Below, in pieces: positions 23,501 to 35,800 of a DNA stretch of 64,000 bases. The translations under genes were made by a program, and so were the position numbers. The stretch spans positions 1,956,501 to 2,020,500 of the forward strand of contig CP126192.1 of NCBI GenBank assembly GCA_030272155.1, in the 5' to 3' direction. Position 1 is the stretch's first letter; every line of letters starts with the position of its first letter. The DNA is from Tetradesmus obliquus. Lineage: Eukaryota; Chlorophyta; Chlorophyceae; Sphaeropleales; Scenedesmaceae. Below the pieces are notes generated by a model, which was not told the DNA's origin, ran no database searches, and saw nothing but the letters and a program-made list of their open reading frames with translations.

Positions 23501-24972
23501 CAGCTCTGGTTCTTCAATAGCACTGTTGCTGAGCAGCGTTTTAAGCACACCCCATGTCGCAGCAGCACGTGCTCCCTGTTGCAAAACGGCAGCAGAACTT
23601 TTTTCACCATGATCCACCGCATCGTGTGAGCCCTGCTCAGAACCCATCAGCACACTGCGCTGCGCGCCTGTCGCCCCGCCTGCTGCTGTGCGCCTGCCTG
23701 CCCTGCCTGCAGGTGCTGCACCTGTCTGCCACGCTGACCCCCAGCCAGGACGCGTCCTTCATGCTGGGCATCGGCTGGACCACCTTCAACCTGGTGCTGT
23801 CCGGCTTCTTCATTCCCTACAAGGTGCGCCCGCGGGGTATGCTTTTGGTCTGTGGTTCCTGTGCTAGCATCTAGTTCCCCCTACATAATCCTGCTGTCCG
23901 GCTTCTTCATTCCCTACAAGGTGCGCCAGCCTGGATTGCTTCTTCCACCTGTGCTGGAATCCCTGCGCTTGATGCACCAAGCCCTGCAGGAGTGAGCAGC
24001 AGCACAATTTGGGGCTCAGGCTACACATTGTCCTAGCAGTGCATGCTTGTGCACGTGTGGTCATGCCAGCAGCGTGGCTGCAGCCAACAGCATCCATCTG
24101 CACGCCTGCGCTTGATGCACCTGTGTCAAGCCACGCAGGAGTGAGGAGGAGCACAACTTGGGGCTCAGGCTACACACTGTCCTATCAGTGCATGCTGGTG
24201 CACGCGTGGTCATGCCAGCAGCGTGGCTGCAGCCAATAGCATCCATCTGCATGCCTTGCTGACATCGACCTTGCGCATCTCTCCCCTGCACCTCTGCAGG
24301 AGATCCGCTTCGCGCCGCTAGCCAACCTGCGCTTCCTGTCAGCGCTGCACTACGCATTCGAGGGCATGGTGCAGATCGAGCTGGGCGGCCGCCGCTTCGC
24401 GTGCCCCGCAGCCGGCCTGGACTCGCAGTCTGCAGCGTTCCTCACGCAGCTGCTGCCCGGGGCTGCGGCGCTGCTGAGCCCCAGCCGGCTGCAGCAGGCT
24501 GTTGGCGCGCAGCAGGGCTGTGCGGTGGACAGCAGCGCGGTGGCAGGTGAGGCGCGGCATGAAGCAGCGAAGCAGCGCTGCTGCATTGTGCCATGTGCGA
24601 TAGCAGCACAAACGGGAGATGTTGAGAGACGAGACGCATTGGGGGCTGTGGGTGCGCCGCGGCATGCATGCTGCAACACAGCACACAGCTCAGCAGACAG
24701 GTTGCAGCTGTGGTCATGATGGCTAGTGATGCTGTGCCAGCAGTACCAGCGCGCACGCTGCACTGCAGCAAGTAGTGTTCAGCCTTGCATAGACTGCTTG
24801 CCATCACTGTTGCTGAAGCTGGTGTTTGCTGTCTTGCTGCTGCGCTGCAGCGTACTTTGGCATGAGCCGCCGCTTTGGCCCCACCATCGGCATCCTGCTG
24901 GGCTACCTGGGGCTCATGCATGCAGCAACCTTTGCGGCGCTGCTGATGGTGGCGCGGCGGGAGCGCAGATAG
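18413..24972 (+). CDS. ABC transporter, G subfamily (half-size)
   Basis: Twelve exons: 18413-19054, 19421-19573, 19889-20212, 20415-20526, 20850-20989, 21269-21430, 22070-22614, 22978-23056, 23284-23427, 23713-23823, 24300-24546 and 24851-24972. Total 926 aa. Order: an N-terminal hydrophobic segment (residues 10-35), a Ser/Gln-rich linker, the nucleotide-binding domain, then the transmembrane domain. This NBD-first order defines ABCG. Motifs seen: Walker A GPSGAGKSS, Q-loop YVPQDD, signature LSSGERRRLSIAV (LSSGE for LSGGE), Walker B ILFLDEPTSGLDS and H-loop IHQP. The membrane part has LLTFTWVALLVGLIYYDLP, a long NPADVAGRL approach and a final GILLGYLGLMHAATFAALLM helix. Plant ABCGs export lipids, waxes, sterols or hormones as dimers; the substrate here is unknown. 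A 31-Gln run interrupts the NBD between Q-loop and signature. Confidence 0.9.
19187..19203 (+). repeat. Poly-G run of 17
   Basis: An uninterrupted G17 run in the first ABCG intron. It could fold as a G-quadruplex or be a sequencing-difficult homopolymer; its length may be inexact. Confidence 0.9.
20030..20122 (+). repeat. Pure (CAG)31 tract coding poly-Gln inside the ABCG NBD
   Basis: 31 uninterrupted CAG codons lie in frame in exon 3 of the ABCG gene. They fall between the Q-loop region and the signature motif. Confidence 0.95.
21402..21706 (+). repeat. Triplicated exon end plus donor in the ABCG gene
   Basis: The exon end LVVVEFAKPG|GTGAGG (21402-21436) is followed in the intron by two diverged copies at 21539-21580 and 21666-21706, offset 136 and 128 nt. 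Each keeps a GTGGTGGAG..GCC(A/G)AGCCAG(G/C)GGTG core including the donor. Confidence 0.8.
23797..23927 (+). repeat. Duplicated exon end plus donor (34 nt identical)
   Basis: The exon end coding LSGFFIPYK with its donor GTGCGCC (23797-23830) recurs without change at 23894-23927 inside the intron, offset 97 nt. Both copies offer an identical 5' splice site. Confidence 0.95.
23965..24260 (+). repeat. Two tandem ~145-nt intronic units
   Basis: A unit beginning CGCTTGATGCACC at 23965 repeats from 24110, with high similarity through GGGGCTCAGGCTACACA and CAGCAGCGTGGCTGCAGCCAA. It lies in the same ABCG intron as the duplicated donor at 23894-23927. Confidence 0.9.
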
Positions 24973-26117
24973 GGCCGATGGTGGTGGTGGTGTTCTAATA
25001 GCAGAGCGCAGATAGGCCTGTGTAGTGATTACTAGAAATGGATGTAGATTGGCGCGTTCCACGTACTTGGATGCAGCTGAGTTGCCATTACCGTTGGTGC
25101 TGTGGTAGGGCAGGCCGTGTGTCTGCGATTGCTGGCCATTATCACTGTGCCGATGCGGAGGACCAACAGCGCCAGAGTTAGGGTGATGCTTGTAGATTCT
25201 AGCCTGCCAGCAGGTAGCGCAGACACTGCAGGCTGCTGGCTCGTGACAGCTATTAATAGATGCGGCAAGCCCGAATAGGGCTTGTGGCAACTTGCAGGTT
25301 CTGTTGTGTGCGCAGCAGCTGTCTTTGTACTACGCGTCGCAGCTGTCTTAGGCTTAGGTTGTGGCGTCATCACCTCGTCATCACACCGAGCACGTGGATT
25401 ACACCAGGGTGTGAGACCATTCAAACCTCAACAGGTCAATCGCGCCAGGTGCCAGTCAGAACAGCAGAGCGCTCAATGTGCTCATGCGCCTGCGTGTAAT
25501 GTGTTCCAACGTTTTCTCCAGGTACTCCACTTCTGAATACATATCACACTTGCACACACTCTTGATCCAGACAGTTCATGCCAACGCTGCAGCTGCTGTG
25601 CCTGTCATGTTACTTTGTATAGTTGTCCCACGCTGTTGACCAGCTGACCACGATGCGCCTGGAAGTTGCTGTTCCCAACACAACTGCTAATAGCATGCAG
25701 AGACTCCAGCAACACTGGCACAAACCAGAATACTCTAGACACTGTTGCTCGTGCATGTCAACACCGACCACCCATCAGCGGTGCAGATATTGAACGGCAG
25801 AAACCACAACAACACGTGCTGCTCGCTTGACACACGACTGATGTTTTGGAAGTACACTAGCCAGCACTGCCAGCACCCCAGCTTTAACAGCAGCGCCGCC
25901 ATGCTGAAGCTGCTGCCAACCATCTGCTGCAGCACTGTTCAACACTTGAACAAGTTGGGCCATCAAGCAGCTGTTGCACCACCGACCACCACACACCACC
26001 ACCAACACAACCAACAACAAACCACTGCTGCATGAGCAGCCTAGTTGGCATGCACAGGGTCATGATGGCGCAGCTGCTCCCCCAGACTGCTGCTGCTGCT
26101 GCTGCTGTAGCTTACAG
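24973..26117. other. Intergenic region between convergent ABCG and CID genes
   Basis: No supported gene; both neighbouring transcripts end here. A CTG run at 26088-26106 lies in the presumed 3' UTR of the CID gene. Confidence 0.55.
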
Positions 26118-29020
26118 CTAATCAGCATGCTCAGGGTCGTACGGGTCGTCCGCTTCGTCAGCAAACCCAGACTGCTGCTGCTGCAGCGCCATCAGCCCGC
26201 CAAAGCCACCACCTTGCTGCTGCTGCTGCCCGGCCAATGCATACTCGCCGCCGGCCATGCCACTGCCAAACCCGCTGAAGCCTGCTTGCTGCTGCGGAGG
26301 CGCTGCTGCTGAGAATGCATAGCCGGCAGCGCCAGGTGGCATCGCACCAGCAGCAGCAGCAGCAGCAGGCGGCACTGGGCCACTCGGCAGCGTCAGCTGC
26401 ACACCAGCTGACGTTAAGCCCAGCTGCATTCCCATTGCTTGACTGGCATAGCCCATGCCTGCTGCTGCTGCTGCGCTGGCTTGCTGCGCTCCAGTGATGG
26501 CTGCCGAGAGCATTGCCGGGTTGGCCAGCAGCGCCTGCAGGTCATGTGTGATCATTGGCTGCTGCTGCTGCTGCTGCACTGGGTTCGGCTGCAAGCCCAT
26601 GGCGCCTCCTGCAGATGCAGCAGCAGAGGTGACAGCAGCACAGCACAGCAGAGCAGCAGAGAGGCATGCTGAAGTCTAAACACGTGACTCAGTGCTTGCA
26701 AGCAACGACGCAGCATGTTGTAATTCAACCAACACGCACATGCACAAAGGGACCAGCAGAGCGTCACACATGCGTTATTACTCGCATCTCACCTGCTGCT
26801 GCTTCGTCATCGTCATCATCTGCTTCCAGCTCTAGATCAGGTGCCTGCGGGCTGCCGCCAGCGTCACCAGCATCAGCATCAGCAGCAGCAGCAGTGACTC
26901 CAGCGGCAGCATCAGCACCTGCTGCCGCGCCATTCTGCGCGGAAAGGCGGCACAAGGCAAGCAGCACAGCAGGTCAGTGCGTGAGTGCTGCTGCTGGGTG
27001 GCGCAGGCGCAAGCGCGTAAATGTTGGGCAGCTGTGGTTGACAAGTGGCTGGTCAGGAACCGCAACGTATGCCCCAGCCTGCTGTGCTGCTTAGACACCC
27101 TTACATGCAACGCTCCACAACCGCCAGCCTCTTGCAGTCCAGCAACTTCATCCTGGCTCCTACATCTGCTGCCCTGCTGCCGCCTCACACCCTGCTGCTC
27201 TCCACCTCCTGCAAGCAATATGTTGCTGCACCCTAGCCGCCTGCGCTGCGACAGAGCTAGCACCGCGTCCGCCCCTGCTGCTCCTGCTGCTGCTGCCGCC
27301 TCACCTGCTGCTGCTGCTGCTGCGCCGCGAAGAGCTGCCCCAGCCCCGCCACAGCAGACAGCGTGCTGGCCAGGCTGCCCAGCCGCGCATCAAGCTGCTG
27401 CCGCTGCTGCCCCGCGCTGGCCAGCTGGGACTCCAGCCGGCCCACCTCAGCGGTCTGCACGCGCAGCACGGCAGGCGGATGTTAGCAGAGCAGCGCAGCA
27501 CGCAGGCGATGCAGCGCTGGAACAGGAAGCAGCAACTGTAAGACCATAGAAGTTGCGCTTTGGCAGCAGCAGTCATGGTTTGCAGAGTAAGGTTGCATGA
27601 TGCGTGGCCATGTGCGCGCAGCGCATGAGGCGCCCGGCTGGCAAGGCTGTCAGCTGCTGACAGTGCGGGCTGAGAACACACTCCTGCTGTTCACGTGCTG
27701 CTGTTGCTGCTGCTGTTTTCAGCAACCGCACCTGCTTTGCCAGTTCAGCATTGAGAGCAGCCAGCGCCGCCTGCCGCGCCGACAGCTCTTCCTGCAGTGC
27801 TGCTGCGTATGCGCCCAGCTTGCTGTGTGCTAGTGACACCTCAGGAAGGCTGGCCGATGTGAGAAGGTTCTGCAGCAGCAGCAGCAGCAGCAGCAGCAGC
27901 ACACAGGTACAGGCAGCAGCAGGGCAGTCCACGGCTCAGAACGTCGGCAGCATGGCACTTGTGTGCTGCTGAGCCATCTGGTGAGCAACAACAGCAATCC
28001 GGCGCCCGTAGACATAAGCAACATGAGTGCCAGAGTTCACGACTGCAGCATTCATCCAGTTACTCAGAACACGCCCCCGTTCCAACACAGCATCTTTGCT
28101 TTGCGCATTCAGCACACCCAATTCCTAATGCAGCTAGGAATGCACTGCAGCTTAATCACCAATGAGCAGTTGTACAGCTGTGACTGCTGTTGCTGCTGCT
28201 GCTGATGCCGCCTGCCCCTACCTGCGACCAGCTGCTTGTAAACTCCTTGCTCTTGGCTGCGGTGCTGCCTGCCGTCGTCAGCACCAGCGACAGCGCATCA
28301 CCAACCGGCCCCAGCTTTGCCGCTGCTGCTGCTGCTGGAGGTGCTGCACCTGCGCTTTTGCTGCCGCTGCCGCCAGCCGCTGCTGGCTTCGCATCTGCAG
28401 CAGCTGCTGCTGTGGATGGCGGCATGCCCAGCGCCTCCCTAAAAGACTTGCAGTGCCGCGTGCCAAACACGCGCCGCTCCTCCCACACTGTTACAATGCG
28501 GACCAGGGAGCGCTTGGCTTTTTCATCCGCATGTTTAGCCATGTGGCTGATGGCCTTCGGCAGCACTTTGAAGAACTCCTCCTGGAAGGCCATGCCCTTT
28601 TTGCGGCCCTCCTGCAAGATGTGGTTGGCCAGATACAGCAGCGCCAGCTTGCGCTCCAGCTGCGCCTGGTAGAACTCCTGCTCCCATATCTGCACCACGC
28701 CGCGCGCGTCCTTGCTGTAGAAGATGCAGAAGGAAGAGACCGACTCTATCGACTGCTGGCTGCTGCTCAGCCGCTGCAGCTTCTGCACCAGCCCATCCCT
28801 GCACGTGCAGCAGCGCGAAACCAAAAGGTACAGTAGCCCATGAACGAAAGCACAGGCAGCATGGGGTGCTCTCTAAGCAGATGCAGCAGGCACAGCAGCT
28901 GCTGCCCCTGTTGCTGCTGCTGCACTGAAAGGACTAGCAGCTGCACGCGTGGCAAGCAGTCAGGCAGTCAGTTGATGCAATGGGCTGTGGTGAAGCTTAC
29001 CTGGGGACTTGCAGGGACAT
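26118..29020 (-). CDS. CID (RPR) domain protein of the RPRD1/Rtt103 type
   Basis: Exons are 29020-29001, 28798-28222, 27869-27732, 27454-27305, 26934-26793 and 26608-26118, giving 505 aa. The first exon is only 20 nt (MSLQVP plus two bases) and ends at GTAAGC. The phase matches the next exon, which supports this start. The CTD-interacting domain spans residues 7-140: LQRLSSSQQSIESVSSFC, then IWEQEFYQA, KLALLYLANHILQEGRKKG and FFKVLPKAISHM. Relatives bind the phosphorylated tail of RNA polymerase II and act in transcription termination or CTD dephosphorylation. An Ala-rich linker, a coiled coil (residues about 205-290, heptads such as LQEELSARQAALAALNAEL), an acidic patch (ELEADDDDDE) and a Gln/Gly/Ala/Met-rich tail follow, as in RPRD proteins. 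Confidence 0.88.
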
Positions 29021-29335
29021 TTCGAGACTGCAAAGTTCGGCTCACACACCCCACCAAACCCGCATCACTCGTGTTGATGCTGTGCCAGTTAGGTACCGGT
29101 AGATGAATACTATATCAAGCAGCGAAACGACTGTTTGCTGATCAACTTCAAAACAACAGCTAAAACAGCGAGCTGTCATGGGCAGTGACATTCTAGGACA
29201 AGCTAACAGGGCGTCCCTAAAGTGCTTTGCAGCGCTGATCGTCACTGCTTGTCACCCGGAGGACCGTTTGGATGGACAAAGCAGCTGCCAGGTGTAAGCA
29301 GCTGCCGCACAGTTACGAACTTCCCTGGGTTCGAC
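29021..29335. other. Short divergent intergenic region
   Basis: Lies between the start of the CID gene (-) and the presumed start of the small membrane-protein gene (+). No motif I can defend. Confidence 0.4.
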
Positions 29336-31058
29336 ATGGCCATGCAATGGTTGCCGGGTGCATGCCACAGACAGTCTCTTTTTGCAGTTAGAAGCAGTTC
29401 AACGGCTGCTGCTCTGCCTCTGCGAGCAGGTCTGCAGCCAAGGCACCTCTCCAGGCTGCAGGTGCAGCAGCGGACAGTTGGGAAGCAGGCTGCACAACTG
29501 TGTGGCCCAGGTGCAAATGTGCTGGCTGCAGCCTCCACAGCAGTGCGTGTAGCCCTTGACAAAGCCACCCAATGTATGCCAGCTGTGGCTCTGGCAGGAC
29601 TCTGGGTGAGCACCGCACAGTGTCCTGCAAACCCTCCTACGCAGCATTACGGCACTGCAGCATGAACCCGCATAACCCGCATTACTGACATAATGCCACC
29701 TGCTGCAGCTGCTGGGCCGGTCAGCGCCAGCCACTGCCGGCATCTTGCCAAGGTGAGGCAGGCACAGCTGATGGTCAGTCAAGCCTGGTCAGCCTGATAC
29801 ATGCCTTGCGCCCCACAGCTCAGAGGTTGGCTTGACGAAAGAACCGACACCGCATGGTTAATGACCTGCAGAACGCCAGCAGCTTATGATTTTGCTTGAT
29901 AATGACTTTGTGAAGAGCATACGCTCCCTCAGCAGCTGGACAATCTTGTGCCGCCAGGTGAACCACCACTGTGCACAATTCTGCAGTGCGTAGTACGCGC
30001 ACAGCTGGTATTAACCTACTGAACAGGACACAATCTGCTGTAGCGAGCAGGGGCTGATCACCGTCACTGCTACTGCTGCTGCCTGCTGCACATACCCAGG
30101 CCTGCCGCGCTGCCGCAGCTGGAGAGCATGGTCAGCATCCCTCCACAGGCCTCAGTCACTGCCTCAGTCACCAGCCCCAATGACAGCATGCTCATGATCG
30201 TGCTGGTGTGCCTGGGCTTCTACATGCTGTCAGCCACCATCAGCGCAGCTATTGGAGTAATCATGCACCTGTCAGGTGGGTTCACAGGGCACGGCTGCAG
30301 CTGCGTAGGCCAGGCAGCAGCGCAGCAAGGTGCTCCTGTGTGGCTGCAGCGGGTGCTGTTGCAGCATGTGGCGGCGGGCAGCAACTGGTCAGGTGTTGCT
30401 GGTTCCAATCACAGCTGTGTTTTGCGCTTGCACATGTAGTGTTGTCTACCGTCAGGACAGCAACAGTTCATGCTTGCTGCTGTCTATGTGACGTTCAAAG
30501 CTGCAGGCAGCGCACCTGCGTGCCCAGGCAGCGCACCTGCGTGCCCAGGCAGCAGGCAGTTCATGTTTTTGCTGCGGCAGCCCAATTGCAAGTCTGCTGT
30601 GCGCCCTGCCTGCTGTTCGCGCGCCTGTGCTGCTGTTCGCAGGCCGCTCGCTCAACACCACATCGCGCGGCGCAGGCAGCTGGACTGCTGGCGGCATCAT
30701 GGACACCTTCGACATCATGCGGCTGCCACTGGCGTACGAAATTGACGAGCCAGCTGGCAGCAGCAGCGGCAGGCCCCAGACCGTGTCCTACATCCCTTGG
30801 GACGGCCCTGAGCCAGCATACATCCCGGTCAACATGGTCAAAGTGCTACAGCCTGGCATGCTGGAGGCTGGGCTTGTGGTGAAGCAGCCGCTGATGCAGC
30901 CAGATGCAACAGACCTGAGCATTATCAGTGTGACCAGCAGCCCGGGGCAGCAGCAGCTGTCAGACGAGATGCTGCAGCGGCTCAACGGCAACGGAGGCAG
31001 CACGAATGGAAATGGCAAGAGCAACGGCCGCAGCAACGGCAACGGCAGGGATCAATGA
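29336..31058 (+). CDS. Unrecognised small single-helix membrane protein, possibly organelle-targeted
   Basis: Likely exons are 29336-29605, 29709-29752, about 30119-30275 and 30643-31058. The first starts MAMQWLPG and is rich in Arg, Ser and Ala with few acids, like a chloroplast or mitochondrial presequence. The third encodes one strong membrane helix (MLMIVLVCLGFYMLSATISA). The last joins it in phase (G|GRSLNTTSRGAGSWTAGG) and contains a conserved-looking soluble part (FDIMRLPLAYEIDE, SYIPWDGPEPAYIPVNMVKV) before an Asn/Gly/Ser tail. The join of exon 2 to exon 3 is out of phase with the best splice sites, so the N-terminal part of the model is uncertain. No family recognised. A 20-nt unit GCAGCGCACCTGCGTGCCCA is tandem at about 30507-30551 in the last intron. 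Confidence 0.45.
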
Positions 31059-32888
31059 GTGGGGTGTGCAGGAGAGTGTGTGGGTGGTGGGAGCGGCGAG
31101 CTAGCTCCGCCGGTCAACTGGGCTGGCGGCAGCAGCAGCAGCAGCAGCAGCTGTCTGACGGCAGTGGTGCCAGCACATGAGCGAATCTGTTCACCACCAC
31201 CGTGGTGCATCGCCAGCATTTGGCAAGCAGTGACGGCAGCGGCTGGGAGTGTTGTTGTTGACTCAACGAGTGAGCAGGCAGGGACTGCTTGTGTCTGGGG
31301 GTGTTTTACGGTGGCTTGTCAAGCAGTGTGTGTGAGTGCAGCTGACGGCAGCTGGCAATGCAGCAGAGGTCGCACAGCTGTTGGGTGCTTGTTGTCTTGC
31401 GCTTGGTCCTTTGTGTCTGGCAGGCGGTTTGCAGCGGGTTGCTTGGTAAGCCGTGGGCTTGTGCTTTCTGTCGTGTGCAGCAAGTGCAGGTGTAGCGGGT
31501 GTTGCTGTGTTGTTTGAACCCCGGTGGCATGTGCAGTGCTTGCTGCTGCCCACCCAGCAGCAGGGTTGCTTGTGCCTGGCTGGTCGTGGTCGCATGGCCG
31601 GCTATTGTGTTGTCTGACAGTGTGCAAGTTTTTTCCAAGCTGCGTGAATAACATGCGGCTGTTGGTCAGCCGAGGCAACAGGCATTGTGCTTTGATTACC
31701 ATGACTGGCTGGTGGTTTAACGGCTGAGGTGGAATACAATGCATCCAGGCCTGGACCTATGGACCAAATGGCTTTGCTGTCTAGTGGTCGAATGCGGTTG
31801 ACACTGACACATTTGCAGCCCGCATGGGTTGTTTGGCAGAGCTATGGGATGGACTGGCATTAGTGAAGCAAGGATCGTCCCTGTTTGGCTGCTCAATCAG
31901 GGTTGCGGGTTTTGTCGCGTTGCGCTGGTGGGCCCTGGTGTTACCTGGGGCATGCTGTCTATTTGATGCTGCTGGCAGCAGCTGAAGCTACAGTTGAAGT
32001 GTGCTAAGGTTCATGGAGCGGCTGCAGCAGCTGTTGCTGGGGTTGGGCAGCCGAACTCGTGCTAGTGGCGCCGTGTTCATGCTGACGCTGTGCAGCAGTG
32101 AACAATGCTGCTAGCTTGGTTGCGTGCTACTTCGACAATGTAATCACTTGGAAACCTTCAAACAAAAAGCTCGGGGCACTTTCAAGAGCATCCGATGGCT
32201 GGTTCGTTCATTGTTTGAAGTCTTCTGCCAATGTTTACAGGGTCCAGGGTGTGCTGCGGTTACGAACGGTGTGACTCACAGCTCGCGACAAACATCCACA
32301 AAACTGCAGCTTATAGAGGCAGAAAAAGTTTTCACTCTCGACAAGTCAATATCTGTTCGCCCAGGTACATGAAAAGTGAAGCCGAGGCGGGCGTGTCGAA
32401 CTGTCATCTGGATTAGCAATCGCAACTCTAACACTACACTGATGGCTGCAGCTGCCTTTGTTCTAAGACATGACGATAGAACGATTAGTCCTAAAATGGC
32501 TAGGCATTCGATTGGTAGCACCGACTATGGCAGCAGCTGAAGCAACACAGCAACAGCAAGCACCAGCAGCTGCAGCAGCACGCACATAACCTCCGCTCAG
32601 CTTGGGGATGTTGCGAGAATGGTTGCTTTCACGTCAGTGCCAGTTTACTGCACAGGCAGTAGTTGGCATACTGGTAGCATCAGTCTTCACCGTGGCACAG
32701 TGAGCAACACCACATCTGCTGTTGCTAGCTTTGCGCGTCCCATGACAGCAGCTGCTGATTTACCAGAGAGAGAGCAGAACTTGCATCTTCAGTTACATTC
32801 AGCTTTTATTGCTGCCATGGAAGTCCAGCAATGAGTAACAGTACTAACACTCTCTGTTTTGGGACCTGCAAGGTTACCACTGGTGTGG
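31059..32888. other. Intergenic region, G/T-rich
   Basis: No supported gene. The first part (31059-32100) is GT-rich like a long 3' UTR. The second part is more even in composition and leads to the FUSC-like gene. A frame at 32619-32834 (+) has no domain but could include a 5' exon of that gene. Confidence 0.5.
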
Positions 32889-35800
32889 ATGCAACAAGCT
32901 GCTCAAGACGTCTGCTGTTGCTGCTGCTGCTGCAGGCCGATACACTTCCGCAACGCGTGCCTGTCGCCTGTTTTTGTGGTCATCATCATTGCAGCGCTGG
33001 CACAGGACCAGCATGTTGGCACACGCATCCAGGTCACAGCGCTGCTGCTGGGGCCTGCCTGGCTGGCAGTGCTGCTGGCGGTCATCACGGTAAGCCGCGG
33101 CCACAGCAGCAGCAGCAGCAGCAGGGCGCAGGCCAGCCTGAACGCCTGCCCTGCTGGGCTGTAAGCTGCAGCTGCAGCAGCTGTGCACCCGTGTGTTGCT
33201 TTACGCCATCCCACGCTGCTATTTGCACGTACGGTGCAGTGTCTGCCATCAAATCATCACACTGATGACGCCTTCCTCTTCAGCCTCTTTCATCTGCTGC
33301 TGCTGCTGCTGCTGCACCACACACCTTCTGTCATTCCTCGCAACAGATGACGCTGGCCAAGCTGGCTGAGAGGCCGGAGCAGCCTTGGAACCCAGGGTTT
33401 GTGGCGGCAGCGTGCCTGCTGGGCCTGGCGGGCCTGGCCGTGCTCATCCTGGTGCGCGCAGCAGCGCCACCCGGGCCTGCGCGCGTGATGGGCATCCTGG
33501 CTGCTGTCATCTACGGCATCATCGTGAGCACTTGTTACGCAACATGTGATGCAATATGTGGCTTAGCATGCGGCCATACTGCGCAGCTTGCTTGCAGGAG
33601 ACTCGTTGCTTGCCCTGTGTGGCTCAACATCACAGCCTGCACCGAGGCGCTTTGTGCATGCATCAATCTGGCATGGGTGCGTCTGTGTTCAAAACAATTC
33701 CAAAGTATGCCATTTCGCTGCAGCAGCTTGGTGCCACTTTCAGCAAACACTGCCTGCCGCCACCCTATCTGCATGTGTCTGTCGTGTGCTGCTGCTGCCG
33801 CCAGGTGCTGCTGAGCATCGCTGCCACCAGCATCCAAGGCTTCCTGCTGAATGCAGTGGCCTATGTGGTGCTGTCCATGGTGCTGGCTGCAGCGGTGTGC
33901 CTGGCGGTGGGACTGTGGGTGGCACCCTCGCTGGCCACTGACGAGGTGCGGCGCGGCACGGCAGGCAGTGCTGTTACAAGTGGGCAGCAGTGGCGCAGCG
34001 CTGTGGGTTTGGCTATATGCTTTCAAGTGGGCGCACATGAAGCGTTCCCTGCATCACGCTGACAGCTTGATGCTGTTTGATGCGGGCGCAAAAGAAGCGT
34101 TTCTTGCATCGCGCTGACAGCCTAAACACCGTCATTACACGCCTGCACTGCTGTGCTGCTGCTGCTGCTTCCGCCTCCGCTGCTGCTGCTGCGCCCTGCA
34201 GGTCATCCGGCTGACAGCAGAGACGCTGCAGGGTGTGGGCACCATCCTGTCATACCACACCTCAGTGCTCATGGCTGACCACACCGGGGCTGCTGCTGCA
34301 GCCACCAACAGCAGCAGCAGAAACGCAGGAGCACCAGCAGCCACAGCAGCAGCAGCAGCAGCTGGAGCAGCACCATTGAGAGGGCCTGATGTGCACATCA
34401 CAGCACATGCGAGCCATGCTGTGCATGCGTACCATGACAGGGCAGAAGGCGATGCACAGGGCGCGCACCTGGCAGCAGCAGCAGCTGCAGCCGCTGTTGT
34501 GGCGGCTCGCGAGCACGAACACGCCACACTTGACTGGGTTGACGCGCAGCAGCAGCAGCAGGTAGCAGCAGGAGCTGCGACCATTGCAGCCACAGTAGGG
34601 TCTGCAGGGCCCAAGAGCAGCATCAAGAGCATCGCTGGCAGCAGCGTGGGCAGCAGCAGCAGCACAGGCACGCGTAGCATGAGCAGCCTCGACGGCTTGG
34701 CTGCTGCTGTGGAGGCAGGCCGCGCTGCAGAGGGGCAGCCTGCAGCCATAGCAGGGCAGGAGCAGCAGCAGGGCCAGCAGCAGCAGCAGCAGCGGCTGAG
34801 CGAGAGCCTGCTAGCTGGCTTGCATGCAGCTGGTGAGCAGCAGCAGCAGCAGGCAGGGGTGAGCCGGGAGCAGTTCACTACTGCGTGGGTGGCCGCAGCA
34901 GCATCTATTGCGCCTGGCAGCAGGCAAGCAAGCATCAACCTGGATGCACTGGAGGGCAGCAGCAGCATTGACGGCGCACATAGTCCATTTGTTGCAGCGC
35001 AGGTTGCAGCAGGGGGTGCAAGGCCATATTCGCGCCAGAGCCTGGAGGGTGCAGCTAGCCTGGTGTTTGTTGCTGAGATGGATGATCAGGCCTTTCTTGC
35101 GTCGATGCGCACGCTGTCAAGGAGCAGGCCGTACGGGTCTTCTCCATCGCTGCAGAAGCTGTCATCGCAGCAGCAGCAGGGGCAGCAGCAGCAGCTGCCC
35201 AAGCCGCAGGGCAGCTACCCCAAGTCTGCACCGTCTGTGGTGTCAAGCACAGGTTCGGTGCTGGCTGATGCAGCAGTAGCAGACACAACAGTAGCAGCAG
35301 CAGCAGGCGACAAGGACTACAGGCGTGCAGCCACAACAGGCTCGCTTATGCAGCAGGGTGGCATGCATGTTGCTTGGGCAGATGAGGACGACGGCTTGGG
35401 AGGTCAGCTAGAAGCCAGCAGGGGTCAGTCGGGTGGCACAGCACGTGGCAGCCTTCGGCCTGCATCTAGCAGCTCAATGCTAAGATTGCTGGCATCCCGC
35501 AGCTTTGGCAGTATCTGGGGTGGTGCTGGCAGCACCAGCCAGCAACAGCAGCAGCAGCAGCAGCCAAAGCGGCCCAGCAGCGGCTCGGGGCTCAAAGCCA
35601 GCATCAGCTGGGCAGACCTTGCAGGAAAGGCAGCCAGCAGCGCAGCAAGTGATGCGGCAGGCAGCGACGGCCAGATGCCAGCAGCAGATGCATTGCAGCA
35701 GCAGCAGCCGGCTGTGTGGGACCAGGCAGCACCAGTGACGGCTGCTCAGCTGGGCTTGCTAGTGGGCAGGGCCAAGGCGCTACTGCCTGCTGCGCGGCTG

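Noticed and set aside
31555-31572. CAGGGTTGCTTG, resembling the start of the hAT terminal repeat
   Set aside because: Only about ten bases match, no inverted partner or 8-bp duplication is found nearby, and similar strings occur elsewhere (31903, 40817) by chance.
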